Assembly (NCBI GenBank): GCA_907164885.2
Contig: OU015496.1
Coordinates: 715,638 to 779,637, forward strand
Origin: Dolomedes plantarius
Taxonomy: Eukaryota; Arthropoda; Arachnida; Araneae; Dolomedidae
Length of the DNA stretch: 64,000 nt
Direction of reading: 5' to 3'
Position 1 is the stretch's first letter; each line of letters begins with the position of its first letter. A program made the translations under genes and the position numbers. The notes below the pieces were generated by a model. That model did no database searches and was not told where the DNA came from. It worked only from the letters and a program-made list of their open reading frames with translations. Shown here piece by piece: positions 1-11,647 of this stretch.

Positions 1-340
1 TATTTTAAAAAAAAATTGTGACTTTATTTCAGCTCTTATCCTCAGGTTGATACTCCAACAGTTTCCGCGTCTTTTATCCATATTTGTAAACAATTACATT
101 AATGATATCCTGTAAATTAACATGGGATACTGATGGAGTGCAGGGAATTCGTAAACTATCTCTTTTTTTCCACTTTTGAAATGGAAACGGACGCTTACTA
201 GATACCGAGCATGGGTCAAAGAAATGTTCAAAACCGCTGACACGCGTCTGACAAGGAGGACAATGCGTTCTAGTTTAACTTTCTCTATATTATGTGTAAT
301 ATATAAATAGAATACCGGAATTTAGAAAATTGTTAAATGT

Positions 341-650
341 AATTTATTTGACCAGGCTCCTCCTCACCTACACCTGGTCCTTTCCTCTCCAACAGAAGGA
401 GTCCCTTGAGTAACTGCTTTAAATCATAAAGATCATCGCTCCACAATACGATTTCCATACATGACATCCTTGCTTCAAACCGCTTTTTACCAAATTTAAC
501 CTTTTTAGTATCTTTACTTGGTGAAGTCTTTATCTCAGACGTTCACAACATGTCCTGGGTCATTCATCCTTTATGTCACGCTCCTTTTAGATCCTTTCAG
601 GGTGTAAAAGACCATACATAATTTGATATTCCTCGTCCAATCTGTAATTA
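341..650. repeat. Diverged direct duplication, copy A
   Basis: This block (caggctcctcc, then ggagtcccttgagtaactgc, then tctcagacg-tcacaacatgtcct) recurs about 312 bases downstream with scattered substitutions and small indels. Copy A continues directly into a tract ending gtgtaaaagaccata-cataatttgat. I do not recognise the family and see no coding potential on either strand. Confidence 0.75.
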
Positions 651-652
651 AT

Positions 653-1285
653 TAATTTATTTAGCCAGGCTCCTCCTTCATTACTCCTGGTCCTTTCCTC
701 TCCAACTGAAGGAGTCCCTTGAGTAACTGCTTTAAATCATCAAGATCATCGCTCCACAATACGATTTCCATACATGACGATCACATCCTTGCGTCAAAAC
801 GCTTTTTTTCTAAATTTAACTTCTTCAGTATGTTTAACTTGGTGAAGAGTTTATCTCAGACGTCCACAACATGTCCTGTGTCATTCATCCATTATGTCAC
901 GCTGCACTCATTTGAATATTCAACCATTTGCTAATCGTCCATCCAAGCTCCTTTGTTAACATTTGACCATTCGTTAAGCAATATTTATACATGTATTTAG
1001 GCTGCTTATGCATTCCTTGATGCATCTTTTAACAAAGCTTATTCATCAGTCGTTCCTTGGCAAGAGATATCGCTCTACTGAGAGCCTTCTGTCTGGTATC
1101 TTGCACGATTATAACCTTTTCTCCCAATTATCGTGTCCATCTACATTTAATCGACCAATCCACGATTCAAATCGACTTTTATCCTGTCTGTATTCTGTCA
1201 TCACTTTCATTTATCCTATTACATCCTGTCAGTATGTAAAAGACCATTCATAGTGTGATATTCTTCGTCAAATCCGCAATAAATC
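653..1285. repeat. Diverged direct duplication, copy B, split by about 320 bp
   Basis: Positions 653-905 match copy A (341-590). The last part of copy A (about 590-650) is matched only at about 1226-1285 (tgtaaaagaccattcatag...). Copy B therefore either received about 320 bases between 905 and 1226, or copy A lost them. The spacer has no recognisable termini. Confidence 0.6.
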
Positions 1286-2700
1286 CTTCTCTCAAATTGT
1301 GTGGATTACTCTTTCCTTGAATTCACTCCAAAATTAAGCTCTGTTCCTGGTCATTCTTACCATTGATTGCTTTGAATACTAGGTCCCCTAGATAAACAAA
1401 CTTTCCTTTATTATTTTCACTTGTGTCATGAGTCAGAAAACCTACATTTGTTCAGCGTTAGCTCAATAGATTCGAGAGCTTTTACCTTTACTCCAGGCAC
1501 ATATGCTTGCTTCAGTTTTCCGCATTGAACACTGGTACAGATTCTTTTTCTATGTCAATGTAAAAAATATTCTTACTCTTAGCTCTTTATCGTAGCTGTT
1601 GGCCTTACTCCAGACGGCAAAAATATTTAATTATTTCCAGAAACACGTCCTTTACAATAACAATCATATATCTTGATAGTGATTGCAATTAACTCCTTTT
1701 CTCCAGACTGCCTCATTAAAGCTGGTAATCAATTTATACAAAATGTTAATGAATTTTAATTTACTGCCCTTTACGTTTTTCACAGCATCCGTCACAGAAT
1801 GCCCTTCCGAATTCTCGATCCTCTCTCTATATATACATGTTTTCTTTCAAATCAGTCATCAACAAAGACTTTAAACAGTAGAAAAAAATATTTATTTTGG
1901 TAATCCGGGTTATACATCGGACATCTACTACATTTTAAGACCTTCCTCCATGCTCTTGAATCATTTATAATTCTAATCGATGTATCCAAAGAGTAAACAG
2001 TTCTTTCTTCAAATCAAAAGGACAAACGTTAACTTGTATATCCTCCACAAGAATGACTTTCTCTAAACTCTTTTATAAATCGTGTCTTTCCTCAGGCTTT
2101 ATCAGTTTTTGTCCTTTCTCGATTCATATCATCAGTCGACATCTACTGAATGAGAGCCTTTTCTCCAGGCTGTCACAACAGTTAGGATTCTACACTGCCT
2201 ATCCAAAAGGTAGTTATTCTCCGCTGCATAATTCATGTTAATTCGAACTCATGAATATCTTTCCTTTAGTTTGGTTAATTCATTTTGTTTTTTCTTCAGA
2301 CTTCCACAACGTTCAATGTATTTTCTTAGTCTGTGTTCTGTAGAGGACATGTAACACATTCAAACCCTTTTCTCCAGTCTCTCGCGTCCCTAAATGGTTT
2401 TTAGCTATCTTCCGCTTGAAATGAAACAGTGCCTCATTGGGATAAATATTTTATTCAATATAAGGTTTTATTTTACAGTCATTGAAGATATAAAAATAAT
2501 TCTGTATCGCAAAAATGTTATCGCTTGTGAAGAACTCCACGGTTTCACGCGCGTAATAAACGTTTATCAGTCTACATACATCGAGATTAACCGACGTTGC
2601 TTTCATGAGAATATAAAGTCACTGTATCCTAGAGAAAGTTCAACCATTCTATCTCAAAACGGTAAAATAGGTCGGTCAAAATAGGAAATCGAATCGTTCA
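1286..2700. other. Unassigned AT-rich stretch with a recurring short motif
   Basis: No gene is supported. A short theme, roughly ttYtccagRctgYcacaac, reappears near 1611, 1704, 2165, 2299 and 2375 and resembles the tctcagacgtccacaac element of the 341/653 duplication. This hints at a very degenerate repeat. An open frame at 2394-2684 has no recognisable domain and I do not call it a gene. Confidence 0.3.
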
Positions 2701-5458
2701 AAATAGGAAGAATTTTATACACTTTCTATCATACAGACAAGCACTATTCATGTCCCATATCCTATTATTTCATCTCTCGGTTGTACCCCCGACAAAAATG
2801 TAATTTTATTATCGTTTCAAACTCAATATTTCAAAAACACTGCAGCGAGGAAGCAGTTGTCGTCATCCACCACTGTTGCATAAGAACGAATTCTACCATT
2901 TGACTGAAATACAAATAATGGATATCCTTTCCCATAATATTAGAAACTGGGCGTATTTTGAGACATTGTAGAGTGCTACAACACAATTGGGAAAAAACTG
3001 CTTGGAATTAGCATCCTGAACCACATACCCGACAACAGAATAACGTTACCATTTCGTTTGGAACCTAAACTTCGAATCTTCCCAATCCTGAGCATTAGTC
3101 TGTTACTACTAGCCTATGGTCTGGTGGAAAAACTGCTGGCATTACAAAGGAAACTTACTGAATAATAACTAAACTATGATAAACAGGACTTTTTATTGCA
3201 TATTACTATTGCTATTGACAAGTGACTGAAGGCAAAAATAAAGCACTGCAAGTAAATGCCACATTTTTTTTATTGATATCTATCTATTGACATGACTATT
3301 GACTATTGACTATTGAATGGAAATTTAGAATAATTTGCCAAAATATCATGTACATTTGGTAACTTAATTAAATATATTTAGAGAAAATTTTGAAATAAAG
3401 CCAAATATACATAAAAGAAAGCAGCACTTAAACTCCTCCCGTGTTCAGTGTTCTGTACATCAGTTTAATTCCGAATAAACTTTGGTAAATGACACTTCTA
3501 CGAAAGTTCTTTCTGAACAAAAAAAAAATAATAGCGCATTCAAGAATTTTATACATTTCTAAAGGTTACTGAGTTAGTTAATTCTTCTCAAGAGCTATGG
3601 TACTGACTATGGGCAAGATGAACGTTATGTAAGACAGGAATAAACTTTAGTTGAACTTATTTGGAACTTTCTGCCTGAATTATGAAAGACACAAAAATAG
3701 TGGTCATTTTCCTGTTCATTCAAACCTTTGGGCTCTGAGTGATTAAAATCCTGTCATCCATTTTAAATTTAAAATAGTATCGAGAGTCTTGGTACACTGT
3801 CTACAAAAGAAATGCTTCTGCAGAATACAGAAGAAAATGGCGGCCATCAGCTGTTTAACTGATGGCATTTAAACGCCATGTGTGACACATCAATGAATTT
3901 GCATGATGTTAGACAGATAGAATGCAACCTAAAAAGTTGTACGTGGGATAAATATCCTAAAACCTCAATTTGAAGTCGTATCACCAAGTCCTCTATTCTC
4001 TGGTTTGTTACCCATATAAATAGCTGACGCTAAAGAATTGAACACTTTACACGGAACCCAATGGAGAAACGAGGTACGTCACAACCTAAATATCAACATA
4101 TTTCAAGTCTGTGAATTATTTGGCGAGAAGGTATCCATTATTGACATCTAAAATGACACGAGTTTAGCGAAAATCAAAATGATACGAAATACAGACCGAT
4201 ATTTCTGAAGACTGAACTCCGGGAGAATATCCAAACACTGCTGACTTTCGCACAAGTGAAACTTTGATGGACAATCCCTTTAACCAAAGAAAAACAGATG
4301 CAGCTCGTTGTCTGACTGGCAGATGGGAAAATTCTATGATCTCATATAAAATAATCTGTTAAGGTGGTACCGGAAAAAAATCTGATTTGGACAGATGAAT
4401 CAGGCTGATTGGCCTGTGTAGGCCAAATACTTTGTGGGGCAGAATATTTGCACAATTATTTTCTGCCGTAAAATTTATTTCATACCAAATAAAAGATTAT
4501 ATTAATTTTTTTTTCCTCTCGCGAAAAAAATGAGTTTAAGGTGTAGTAACAAATTAGAAAACATTGTTTTGCAAAATAATACAATAAATAAAATTAATTT
4601 AAATTGAAATTTAAAAAACTCGCCATTTTCTTTATATTGTAAAAAGAAATTAATCTAACAAGGGTTTGTCCACGAAAGCTTCACCTGCATTATTGACGAT
4701 ACTTAAAACTTAAAACTTAAAATCTAAACTTAAAGTAAACTTAAAAAACTAACTTAACTACACTTAAAAGACTAACTTAACTACCCTTAAAAACTAACTT
4801 AACTACACTTAAAAAACCTCCTGTCGAGAAGAGTCTGAAATGCAATTTCGAATTCTAGGCCTAAACAAAGATATTCTTTCATTATTACACTAATAACAAA
4901 AATAACGCCATGTGACTTGAAGGTGAAAATGATCCAATGCGAAGTATGAAGAGAGCAAAACACCAAACAAAAGATTTGAAAGAGATGGAAACTTTACGAA
5001 GATAAAAAGAGTTGATTGAGAAGAAAATAAAAGCAAACCAGGACCCCCAGATCACAGACTAGACTCGCAGAAGCTGAAACAAAAGAAAAGGGAGTAGGCT
5101 GAGCAGAGAAAAGAGCGACTTCCAGAGAACTTACTTAGCCCAGAGGTTTTAAACAGGGAGGGATGACCATCAGCAGTTCGCATTTTCCAGTGTAAAATCA
5201 GTCTATCTGAATATATATTTTTTAAATCAAGAAGGTCTTCAACCTACTGACCTTGGCGACAAATCTGATACGTGTATCATGGCAACCTAAAACCTGAACC
5301 TATCACAGTTGAATGGGCTGACCGTTGGTAAATAGTGAAGTCTCCATTTTGATCCAATTCTTACAGAAGGCCCATATCAGGATCTAATTTGCAGAAACTC
5401 GCTTATTTTATTCATGTTTTAAAGCTGTGGGAAATTAGAAATGATGCGATTGTTCACT
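2701..5458. other. Unassigned AT-rich stretch
   Basis: No gene, RNA or complete mobile element is recognised, apart from the small minisatellite at 4738-4817 and a short (ttgacta)n run near 3290-3318. Confidence 0.3.
4738..4817. repeat. Minisatellite, about 24-bp unit
   Basis: Three near-identical units of the form aaactaacttaactacactt are arranged head to tail. They are preceded at about 4705-4737 by a simpler (acttaaa)n tract that probably seeded them. Confidence 0.75.
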
Positions 5459-5667
5459 TTTTGCAGTTTGAACATTAGATGAGTATGCCTCCTCTCCGAG
5501 AAAAATATTAAAAGATATACAAATTATTTTTTAATCGTTTTGTCTCTAAATGCAGGTTTAGAGCAGTTTTGCAGTTTGAACATTAGATGAGTATGCCTCC
5601 TCTCCGAGAAAAATATTAAAAGATATACAAATTATTTTTTAATCGTTTTGTCTCTAAATGCAGGTTT
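5459..5667. repeat. 108-bp tandem duplication, essentially identical copies
   Basis: The segment starting gcagtttgaacattagatga at 5463 is repeated starting at 5571, a period of 108. I see no differences through ctctaaatgcaggttt. Identity this high in non-coding DNA points to a recent duplication or an assembly artefact. Confidence 0.9.
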
Positions 5668-6109
5668 GTAACGAACTAGCTTCGACAGAAACTGAATCTA
5701 CCTCATAGACTTGCTGGAAAGTGAAACTGATGATTGACATTCCTGTAAACTGGCTAGATATCTCACAAAGATAGTGTTATCCTTTCGTTTTGGCAGCAAG
5801 GTGATTCTTCATATGCATTGTATTTAAAGGGCACAACTTTATATAACATACAGATTTAAAATTGATTACACTATACATAGCAGACAGATTAACGATTCAC
5901 ATTTTTGCTATTTCGCCAATTTTTCGACTGTAAAACTTACCGCGATTGAGGTCTTTGGTCCTTTGACGCATGACGGTGGCAGCTATTTAGCAAATATGTA
6001 CATGTACATGTATTAGACTAGTGTTAGGGGTTCTTCGTTAAAGGTCTACCACTCTAGGTTTTCCTTTTTTAAATAGAATACTTGTAATTTGAATACATTG
6101 TTTCTAACA
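5668..6109. other. Unassigned stretch
   Basis: I see nothing here beyond AT-rich sequence. It ends at the target duplication of the Merlin-type element that starts at 6118. Confidence 0.3.
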
Positions 6110-6117
6110 ACCTTTTC

Positions 6118-6693
6118 GGTACAGCTTTGTCAGACGCACCTCTCTGCCAAGTTTGGCGATTTTGTATATGGCGTGGTAAATAAGTGACTTTGGCAAGGTT
6201 TATTTATTTATTTATTTATTGAGTCGTGTGCGGTTGGGGCAGAAATTAGATAGAGAGTTTAAATTTAATTATAAATGAGATTTTTAATTTTGATTATTTT
6301 CTTAATTTTCTAACGTTAGCGAAGAGTTGAGTATGTTTTGTATTTTGTTTGTTTATTTTCGCTATTTCTGCTGTGGTTTTTTATTTCGCGCATGCACTAT
6401 TGCTATTTTGTAATGTAGGAAATTTATTTGCTAACTTAGGTTAGATGGGAATATCCGTAATGTTTTTGGAAGTTTAATAGAGCCAGCGGTTAGTTTGTTT
6501 TTAACTTATTTGTTATTTATTGTTCGCTATTGATATTTTTGTTTACATTTAGAACTTTTTAGCCTAAGAGGTTTGAGGAATTGGGAAGTCGGCTCCAAAA
6601 AACACTAACTTGTCGCCAATGAAGGTGTGCTGGCGCGAAAAATTTTAGGCGCCAACTTTTCGCCAACGGAGATGCGTCTGAGAAAGCTGTTCC
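6118..6693. mobile_element. Merlin-type MITE with 8-bp target duplication
   Basis: The left end reads GGTACAGCTTTGTCAGACG and the right end, on the reverse strand, GGAACAGCTTTCTCAGACG, giving about 25 bp of terminal inverted repeat. The flanks are ACCTTTTC (6110-6117) and ACGTTTTC (6694-6701), an 8-bp target duplication with one mismatch. Inside each end lie several ggcga/tcgcc motifs (for example ggcgcgaaaaattttaggcg near the right end). It has no coding capacity. Merlin elements are known for GG...CC ends and 8-9 bp duplications, and an ISXO2-like fragment lies nearby at 10010, so I infer this superfamily. A P- or hAT-like origin is less likely because of the GG terminus. Confidence 0.75.
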
Positions 6694-6701
6694 ACGTTTT
6701 C

Positions 6702-7107
6702 TATATTTTTCATAAATATGAAAATTTTGATTTATTTATTTGCAACTGACTAATAAAGTTAGGATATATTTTGAAACTATGTTTTTTTATTTATTTGTTT
6801 TGATACTTTTCCGTTATCGGGGCACCACTTGATGCCAAATGTAAATGTCTCCATGTCGTCGCTAATTATAATTGTAAGTATGGAAAATGGTAAAACTGAA
6901 TCATACGTTCTCGCCAAAATTTCAAACACCATTTTCCAAACACCGCCAAACTGCAAGAGATTTGGAATTCTCCTTGCTCGGCTATATAAATCGCCCTACA
7001 TCAAGATCAAAATTCAAAGCATTTCGAAGTGACGGATTGGCTGAAATCGGAAAGATTCTCCACGACTTCAAAAGAAACGTCAGGTCATCGGCCTTAATAA
7101 TTTCGTA
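6702..7107. other. Unassigned spacer between two MITEs
   Basis: Unique-looking AT-rich DNA. Overlapping short open frames between 6829 and 7231 run into the next element and have no domain. Confidence 0.3.
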
Positions 7108-7115
7108 CGGAACGA

Positions 7116-7957
7116 GGTACAGATGTGTTTCACGCACCTTTTCAATTTGGCGATTTTTTTTTATGTTTGGCGATTTTTTTTTATTATTAGCAATTTTTTT
7201 TTTGGTCTGGCAGCCATCCGATTTGGCGTGATGTTTTTTTTTTGTTGCAACCCTGAATAGGTGTTGTGGTATTGTGTAGTGTTTTTCGAAGTTTAATATA
7301 CCGGTGTTCGATATTTTTGTTAGCGTTTCATAGTAGCGGTTTAGGATTTCTGTAATGTTTTTGGAAGTTTAATGTCTTCGTTTTTTGATATGTCTGCGTA
7401 TGTTTTAAATAGATGTTGCGGATATGTGTAATGTTTTTGGAAGTTTAATGTCTTCGTTTTTTGATATATTTTGCGTATGTTTTAAAGTAGCGGTTGAGCA
7501 TTTCTGTTTAGGTTTTGAATTTTAATATAGCCGTTTTTAGATATATTTGCGTATGTTTTAAATAAGTGGTTGAGTATTTCTGCTGAGGTTTTGAAGTTTA
7601 ATACAGCTGTTTTTAGATATTTTTGCGTGTTTTAAAGTAGCGGTTGAGCATTTCTGTTTAGGTTTTGAATTTTAATACAGCCGTTTTTAGATATATTCGT
7701 GTATGTTTTAAAGTAGCTGTTGTGGTTTTGTGACATGTTTTTGAAAGTTTATTACTGCCATTGGTAAGTTTGTTTTGAATTTATTTTTATATTTGAGTTC
7801 TTATTGATATTTTGTGTATTATTTTAAGTGTATTTTAAGTGTAAAATGTCCGCGTAGGCCTGTTTTGGCGACAAGTTGGCGACCAAATTTTTTTGACGAG
7901 TATTTGGCGTCAAAAAAAATTTGTCGCCAAGAGAGGTGCGTGTAATACATCTGTTCC
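7116..7957. mobile_element. Merlin-type MITE with perfect 8-bp target duplication
   Basis: The left end is GGTACAGATGTGTTTCACGC and the right end on the reverse strand is GGAACAGATGTATTACACGC. Both flanks are exactly CGGAACGA (7108-7115 and 7958-7965), so both borders are certain to the base. The interior has no transposase. It contains about five diverged copies of a 100-150 bp block built around 'ttttggaagtttaat' and 'tgtttaggttttgaat' (about 7280-7790), and ggcga/tcgcc-rich subterminal zones at 7148-7200 and 7865-7935. The exact duplication suggests it inserted later than the neighbouring 6118 copy. Confidence 0.85.
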
Positions 7958-7965
7958 CGGAACGA

Positions 7966-9730
7966 CTGAATTCAAAAATGTTAAACACAGAAAACTCCCG
8001 TTTTCTGTGTTTGAGATTTGAAACAAAAAAAATCTGGATGTGTTATTTATTTTGTAAGACTTTAGGACATTTAGTAAACCGAAACAACGATGAAAGTTTG
8101 GCGATTTTATACCAAATGTTATTATTATTTTTAAATGTTACGCAAGTAGTTGCTGCCAAAAGAATACGATATAATAAAATGTAATTAAGATAATTTTTAA
8201 CGTATTTTTAAAGTAAAAGGAAGCGACTAAGAGAATTTTCTGGCATTCACTATGTATCACATTTGATGCAAACTGGCCGAGGATGCGGGAATGAACTTGT
8301 CGACAAGAACGTTAGCTTTAATACCCCAATGAAATGAGATTCAGGTGGAAGATATATCAAATATCTCGAAATGAAACAGAGTAGAACCTTTTCCCAACCG
8401 AACTTAAGAAAAAATGGCGATTCGCAGCGGGTTTCTTTAGGAGTGATATAAAAACCCATCGCGACCGAAAATGCCAAGAGTTATCTGGAGGAACAAAAAG
8501 AATAATGCGCATAGCGAAAGACCAAAAAATGCGTAAAGTAAACGCCGAAAGCTCCAAAGTTTCTCCCTGAAAGAAGGAGGGGAATCTGCAGAGATGTCCT
8601 CTGCAGGGACTAAAGGTGTAACATCAGGGAGAACCGTTGTCGAAGGAATGACAACAACTTCTCGCAACGAGCAATCTTCGCAAGTGTTTGTTAAAGACCT
8701 AGAGGCCAGTGCCTGCATTCTACGAGTGAAACTAGAGAAAGCTTCTAAATAATGGTGAACAGCGAACATTGCCCGGGCGAAAGCCCCAATAAAATCAAAT
8801 ATAAAAGGCATTGTGAAACCTTATAAAATCTATATGTTATAAAATCTATAAAAACGTAATGAAATCTGTACCAAATTAATTTACCTTAGATATATTTGTT
8901 ATATATTAATTTTTCTTTTCAGATAGGAAAATTTCACAGCAGTCACGTTCACAGCAATTGGCGTTTTTTGAATTGAATAAGATTTCAAACTGTAAGATCA
9001 CTTAATAATGTTGCCATCAGCACGCTTTTAAATACATGAGATATCTCTGCGTTGCCAAATGATCCATGTTTAAACAATGCCTCAAAAATGTGTGACTTAA
9101 TACGCCGTCGGAATGTGACGTCACTCTCAGGTTTGGAGACCGGAACTAACCGGTCCTCATGCTATCGTCGATAGAGAGAAATTTCGATGATTTTTTCCTA
9201 AAAGCGAATATTTTTTAACTCTTAAAACCTGTTGAAATGGTTAACGAATGAAGTCAACTTAGTTATAAAATACTTTTAACCTTGCTGTATCCCCAACGAG
9301 GGATGAGCCGCCGTAAGCAACTACGAGGTCAACCCCCCTTCCCTCTGTATACATTATAATTTATGAATAAACAGTACCTATCATTTCTTAAGGAGAGTAA
9401 TTTGCTGTGTATCGTGATTCACCTGTTATCAACTGTTTAGTTGCACCATGTAGGTTTACCACGCAAAGTCATGCATACTATCTTCTCCATACCACGACAC
9501 CTGCTAGTGACGTGTCTTATGCATGTCACCTTCAGGAAACATTTTAGCATGTGGCACATTTTGAATACATTTTAGTTATTGATAAAATGGATTATAGTTG
9601 TATATAGAGTGTTCTCATAACAAATAAGTTAACTGAAACATTCAGGCTAAAAAAATTTGAGTCTACGTGTTTACACTCTCAGAAGCTGCTAATAGCTAGT
9701 ATATTATGCTCCTTTGTGTTATAAACTAAT
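7966..9730. other. Unassigned stretch with one weak open frame
   Basis: Apart from the minus-strand frame at 8437-8811, listed separately, I recognise nothing in this stretch. Confidence 0.3.
8437..8811 (-). CDS. Hypothetical 124-residue frame with one membrane segment
   Basis: I do not recognise this protein. It opens with Met-Pro-Phe-Ile, has a Ser/Pro-rich acidic middle (residues about 50-80), and ends with a strongly hydrophobic helix of about 25 residues (LLYAFFGLSLCALFFLFLQ), followed by a short polar tail. This could be a single-pass membrane protein. Base composition here is noticeably less AT-rich than the flanks, and an overlapping minus frame (8250-8477) continues downstream, which could mean a frameshifted longer gene. 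No splice sites or promoter could be assigned. It may equally be a fragment of a mobile element or a chance frame. Confidence 0.2.
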   Translation of the reverse strand: MPFIFDFIGAFARAMFAVHHYLEAFSSFTRRMQALASRSLTNTCEDCSLREVVVIPSTTVLPDVTPLVPAEDISADSPPSFREKLWSFRRLLYAFFGLSLCALFFLFLQITLGIFGRDGFLYHS

Positions 9731-10009
9731 ATATATGTTGACGCCAATGGCTATGTTGGCAATCGCCAAACGCGCCCTTGAAATAATACAAATATAGTTA
9801 TCATAGTTTTTAATTCTTATATTAGACTTAAATTCTTATGAAATTAGACTAAATATAACTGCGATTTTGGCGAAATTTTTTGGTTGCCTAGTTGAGGCGA
9901 TTAAGGCGACAACGTTGCGGCTCCTGTAAATTAGTGACTTTTTATCATGTGATCATTTCGTGCTTGGATTAGTTTGAAACTCTTTTGATTGTGAATTGTT
10001 ACGATATTT

Positions 10010-10378
10010 ATGATGGCGGCCATTGTCAGTCTGAAGGATGTTAGTAAATACCAGTCGAAGGTTTTGGGCAATGTTAGAGGGCGTTATTCTTGTGATAGAT
10101 ATACGGAAGGGGTGGTAAATGAGTCACTTGTACATGGGTTTATTCATTCTGATCGAATGATATTTTTCGAATTCTTGAGGGATTTGAAATTTTTAAAGCC
10201 TGATACATTTTGCGTGAAATGTGATTTAAAAATAAAATCAAGAAAAAAGAATATTGTTTCTGATGGGAATGTTTGGGTGTGTAGAAATAAGATCGATGGG
10301 AAGGAGTGTGGTGCGCAGAGAAACTTACGGTTTGGGTCTTGGTTTTCGTGTAGCAAATTGACAATTAGATATGCATAT
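10010..10378 (+). pseudogene. ISXO2-like (Merlin) transposase, N-terminal fragment
   Basis: About 120 residues of a transposase whose full-length relatives have an N-terminal zinc ribbon followed by a DDE nuclease domain. Visible here are a first cysteine pair CVKC (about residue 65), a spacer with DGNVWVCRN, and a further cysteine in GKEC, followed by the characteristic tail RFGSWFSCSKLTI. In ISXO2-like proteins the W-R-C-R, G-S-W-F and S-K-L sequence that follows the zinc ribbon is highly typical. The frame then runs into an (TA)n tract encoding only Tyr/Ile repeats, so the whole catalytic domain is missing. The start at 10010 (ATGATG) gives an alternative Met one codon later. This supports assigning the neighbouring GG-ended MITEs to Merlin. 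Confidence 0.65.
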
Positions 10379-10380
10379 GC

Positions 10381-10384
<4 letters not shown>

Positions 10385-10426
<42 letters not shown>

Positions 10427-10695
10427 ATATATATATGTGTGTGTATATATATATATATGGATAGATAGATAGAGACAAAAATACAGGAAAAAAATATATA
10501 GAAACTATTGCCGTAAAACTCGAATAACCAATGCCGAAAAAGTGTAACAATTTCCCGGTAGATTCTATAAGAAATATGCGTACGTCAGGAGCTTATTTCT
10601 TATGACTTTTCTTCACAAAATCTGAGCACAAAGTCTATATATATATATCTATATTTCTTCACATGTCTATATATATATCTATATTTCTTCACAAA

Positions 10696-10763
<68 letters not shown>

Positions 10764-10956
10764 GTGTAAGTGTGGGTATATATATATGGATAGATAGATA
10801 GAGACAGAGATACAGGAAAAAAATATATAGAAACTATTGCCGTAAAACTCGAATAACCAATGCCGAAAAAGTGTAACAATTTCCCGGTAGATTCTATAAG
10901 AAATATGCGTACGTCAGGAGCTTATTTCTTATGACTTTTCTTCACAAAGTCTGAGC
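10385..10956. repeat. Tandem duplication, 329-bp period, built on an AT microsatellite
   Basis: The block (ta)n - cacacatacatatatat - gatagatagatagagac - atacagg, followed by about 150 bases of unique sequence (ccgtaaaactcgaataac ... ttcacaaa), occurs at about 10385-10627 and again at about 10714-10956, offset 329. The copies are nearly identical in the unique part. The spacer (10628-10713) holds short 'ctatatttcttcac' repeats. The event removed or displaced the downstream part of the ISXO2-like frame. Confidence 0.85.
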
Positions 10957-11144
10957 CCCAGTCCCACCCGCCCTTATTGGGTATTTATTTATATAGGTAC
11001 TGGACCGTTTATTAGGTTAATTTTTCGTCTGGCTGGCGCCAAAAACTTGTGACTTGAACTTTTCGTCAAGTTGGCGACAAAAAATTTTGGCGCCAATTTG
11101 TCGCCAAGGACTGAGAAAGCTGTTCTGTCTGTGAAAGCTGTTCC

Positions 11145-11639
11145 TCGAAATGTTTATTTTTCGTTGTTATCAATAGCCAACATTTTGTATAGTGTTTTTG
11201 TGACTGATTGTGATCAGTCTAACTTTTTCTGTGTGCTGTATGTTTTAGTACTGTCTTTTCTTTTCTTTTCTTTTTGTAGGCAGTGCAGGTACTGAAGAAG
11301 AGTGAAAACTGTTGAGATCGATGAGGAAATGTCAATCGAATGCATCAGGTTTTAGAGTAGAATAAAATTCATAAGTACCCATAAGGTTCTTTTCCGTTAT
11401 AAGCACTACACTTGGCGCATTTTTAATCTTGGTGACGCACAGATACAACACATCGTATTGGCGAATGAAATAACTCAAAATAATTCCAGATGTTATGTCC
11501 GGATAACGTTAGGAAACACCTGATTTGTCCATACGGCGCATTGTACATCAGCGCAACGACAACATCTAAAAGGTATATTGACAACAACAAACAATGAAGT
11601 ATATAATCTCACTGATCGAGCAGAATATTGCGTTAATAT
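11145..11639. other. Unassigned spacer between Merlin-type elements
   Basis: No coding or RNA signal is supported. Scattered ttggcg motifs (11412, 11459) resemble those inside the neighbouring MITEs and may mark a further degraded copy. Confidence 0.25.
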
Positions 11640-11647
11640 TTACTTTG

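Larger units (their letters stand above)
9735..11144 (+). mobile_element. Degenerate Merlin element carrying a transposase remnant
   Basis: The right end, read on the reverse strand, is GGAACAGCTTTCACAGAC (to 11144). A second terminus-like copy, GAACAGCTTTCTCAGTCC, lies just inside. Next to it is a long imperfect palindrome of ggcgac/gtcgcc motifs at about 11060-11105, like those of the nearby MITEs. A matching left terminus is not visible; ggcga/tcgcc-rich sequence at 9740-9775 and 9865-9905 may be what remains. The coding remnant begins at 10010 and is destroyed after about 120 codons by an AT microsatellite and a local duplication. Extent on the left is approximate. Confidence 0.5.

Noticed and set aside
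4375..4425. Tc1-like codons (LIWTDES) in a short stretch
   Set aside because: Fewer than ten residues match and no other transposase motif or terminal repeat is nearby.
10388..10740. CRISPR-like or regulatory array
   Set aside because: These are simple AT/CA/GATA microsatellites within a tandem duplication in a eukaryotic sequence.
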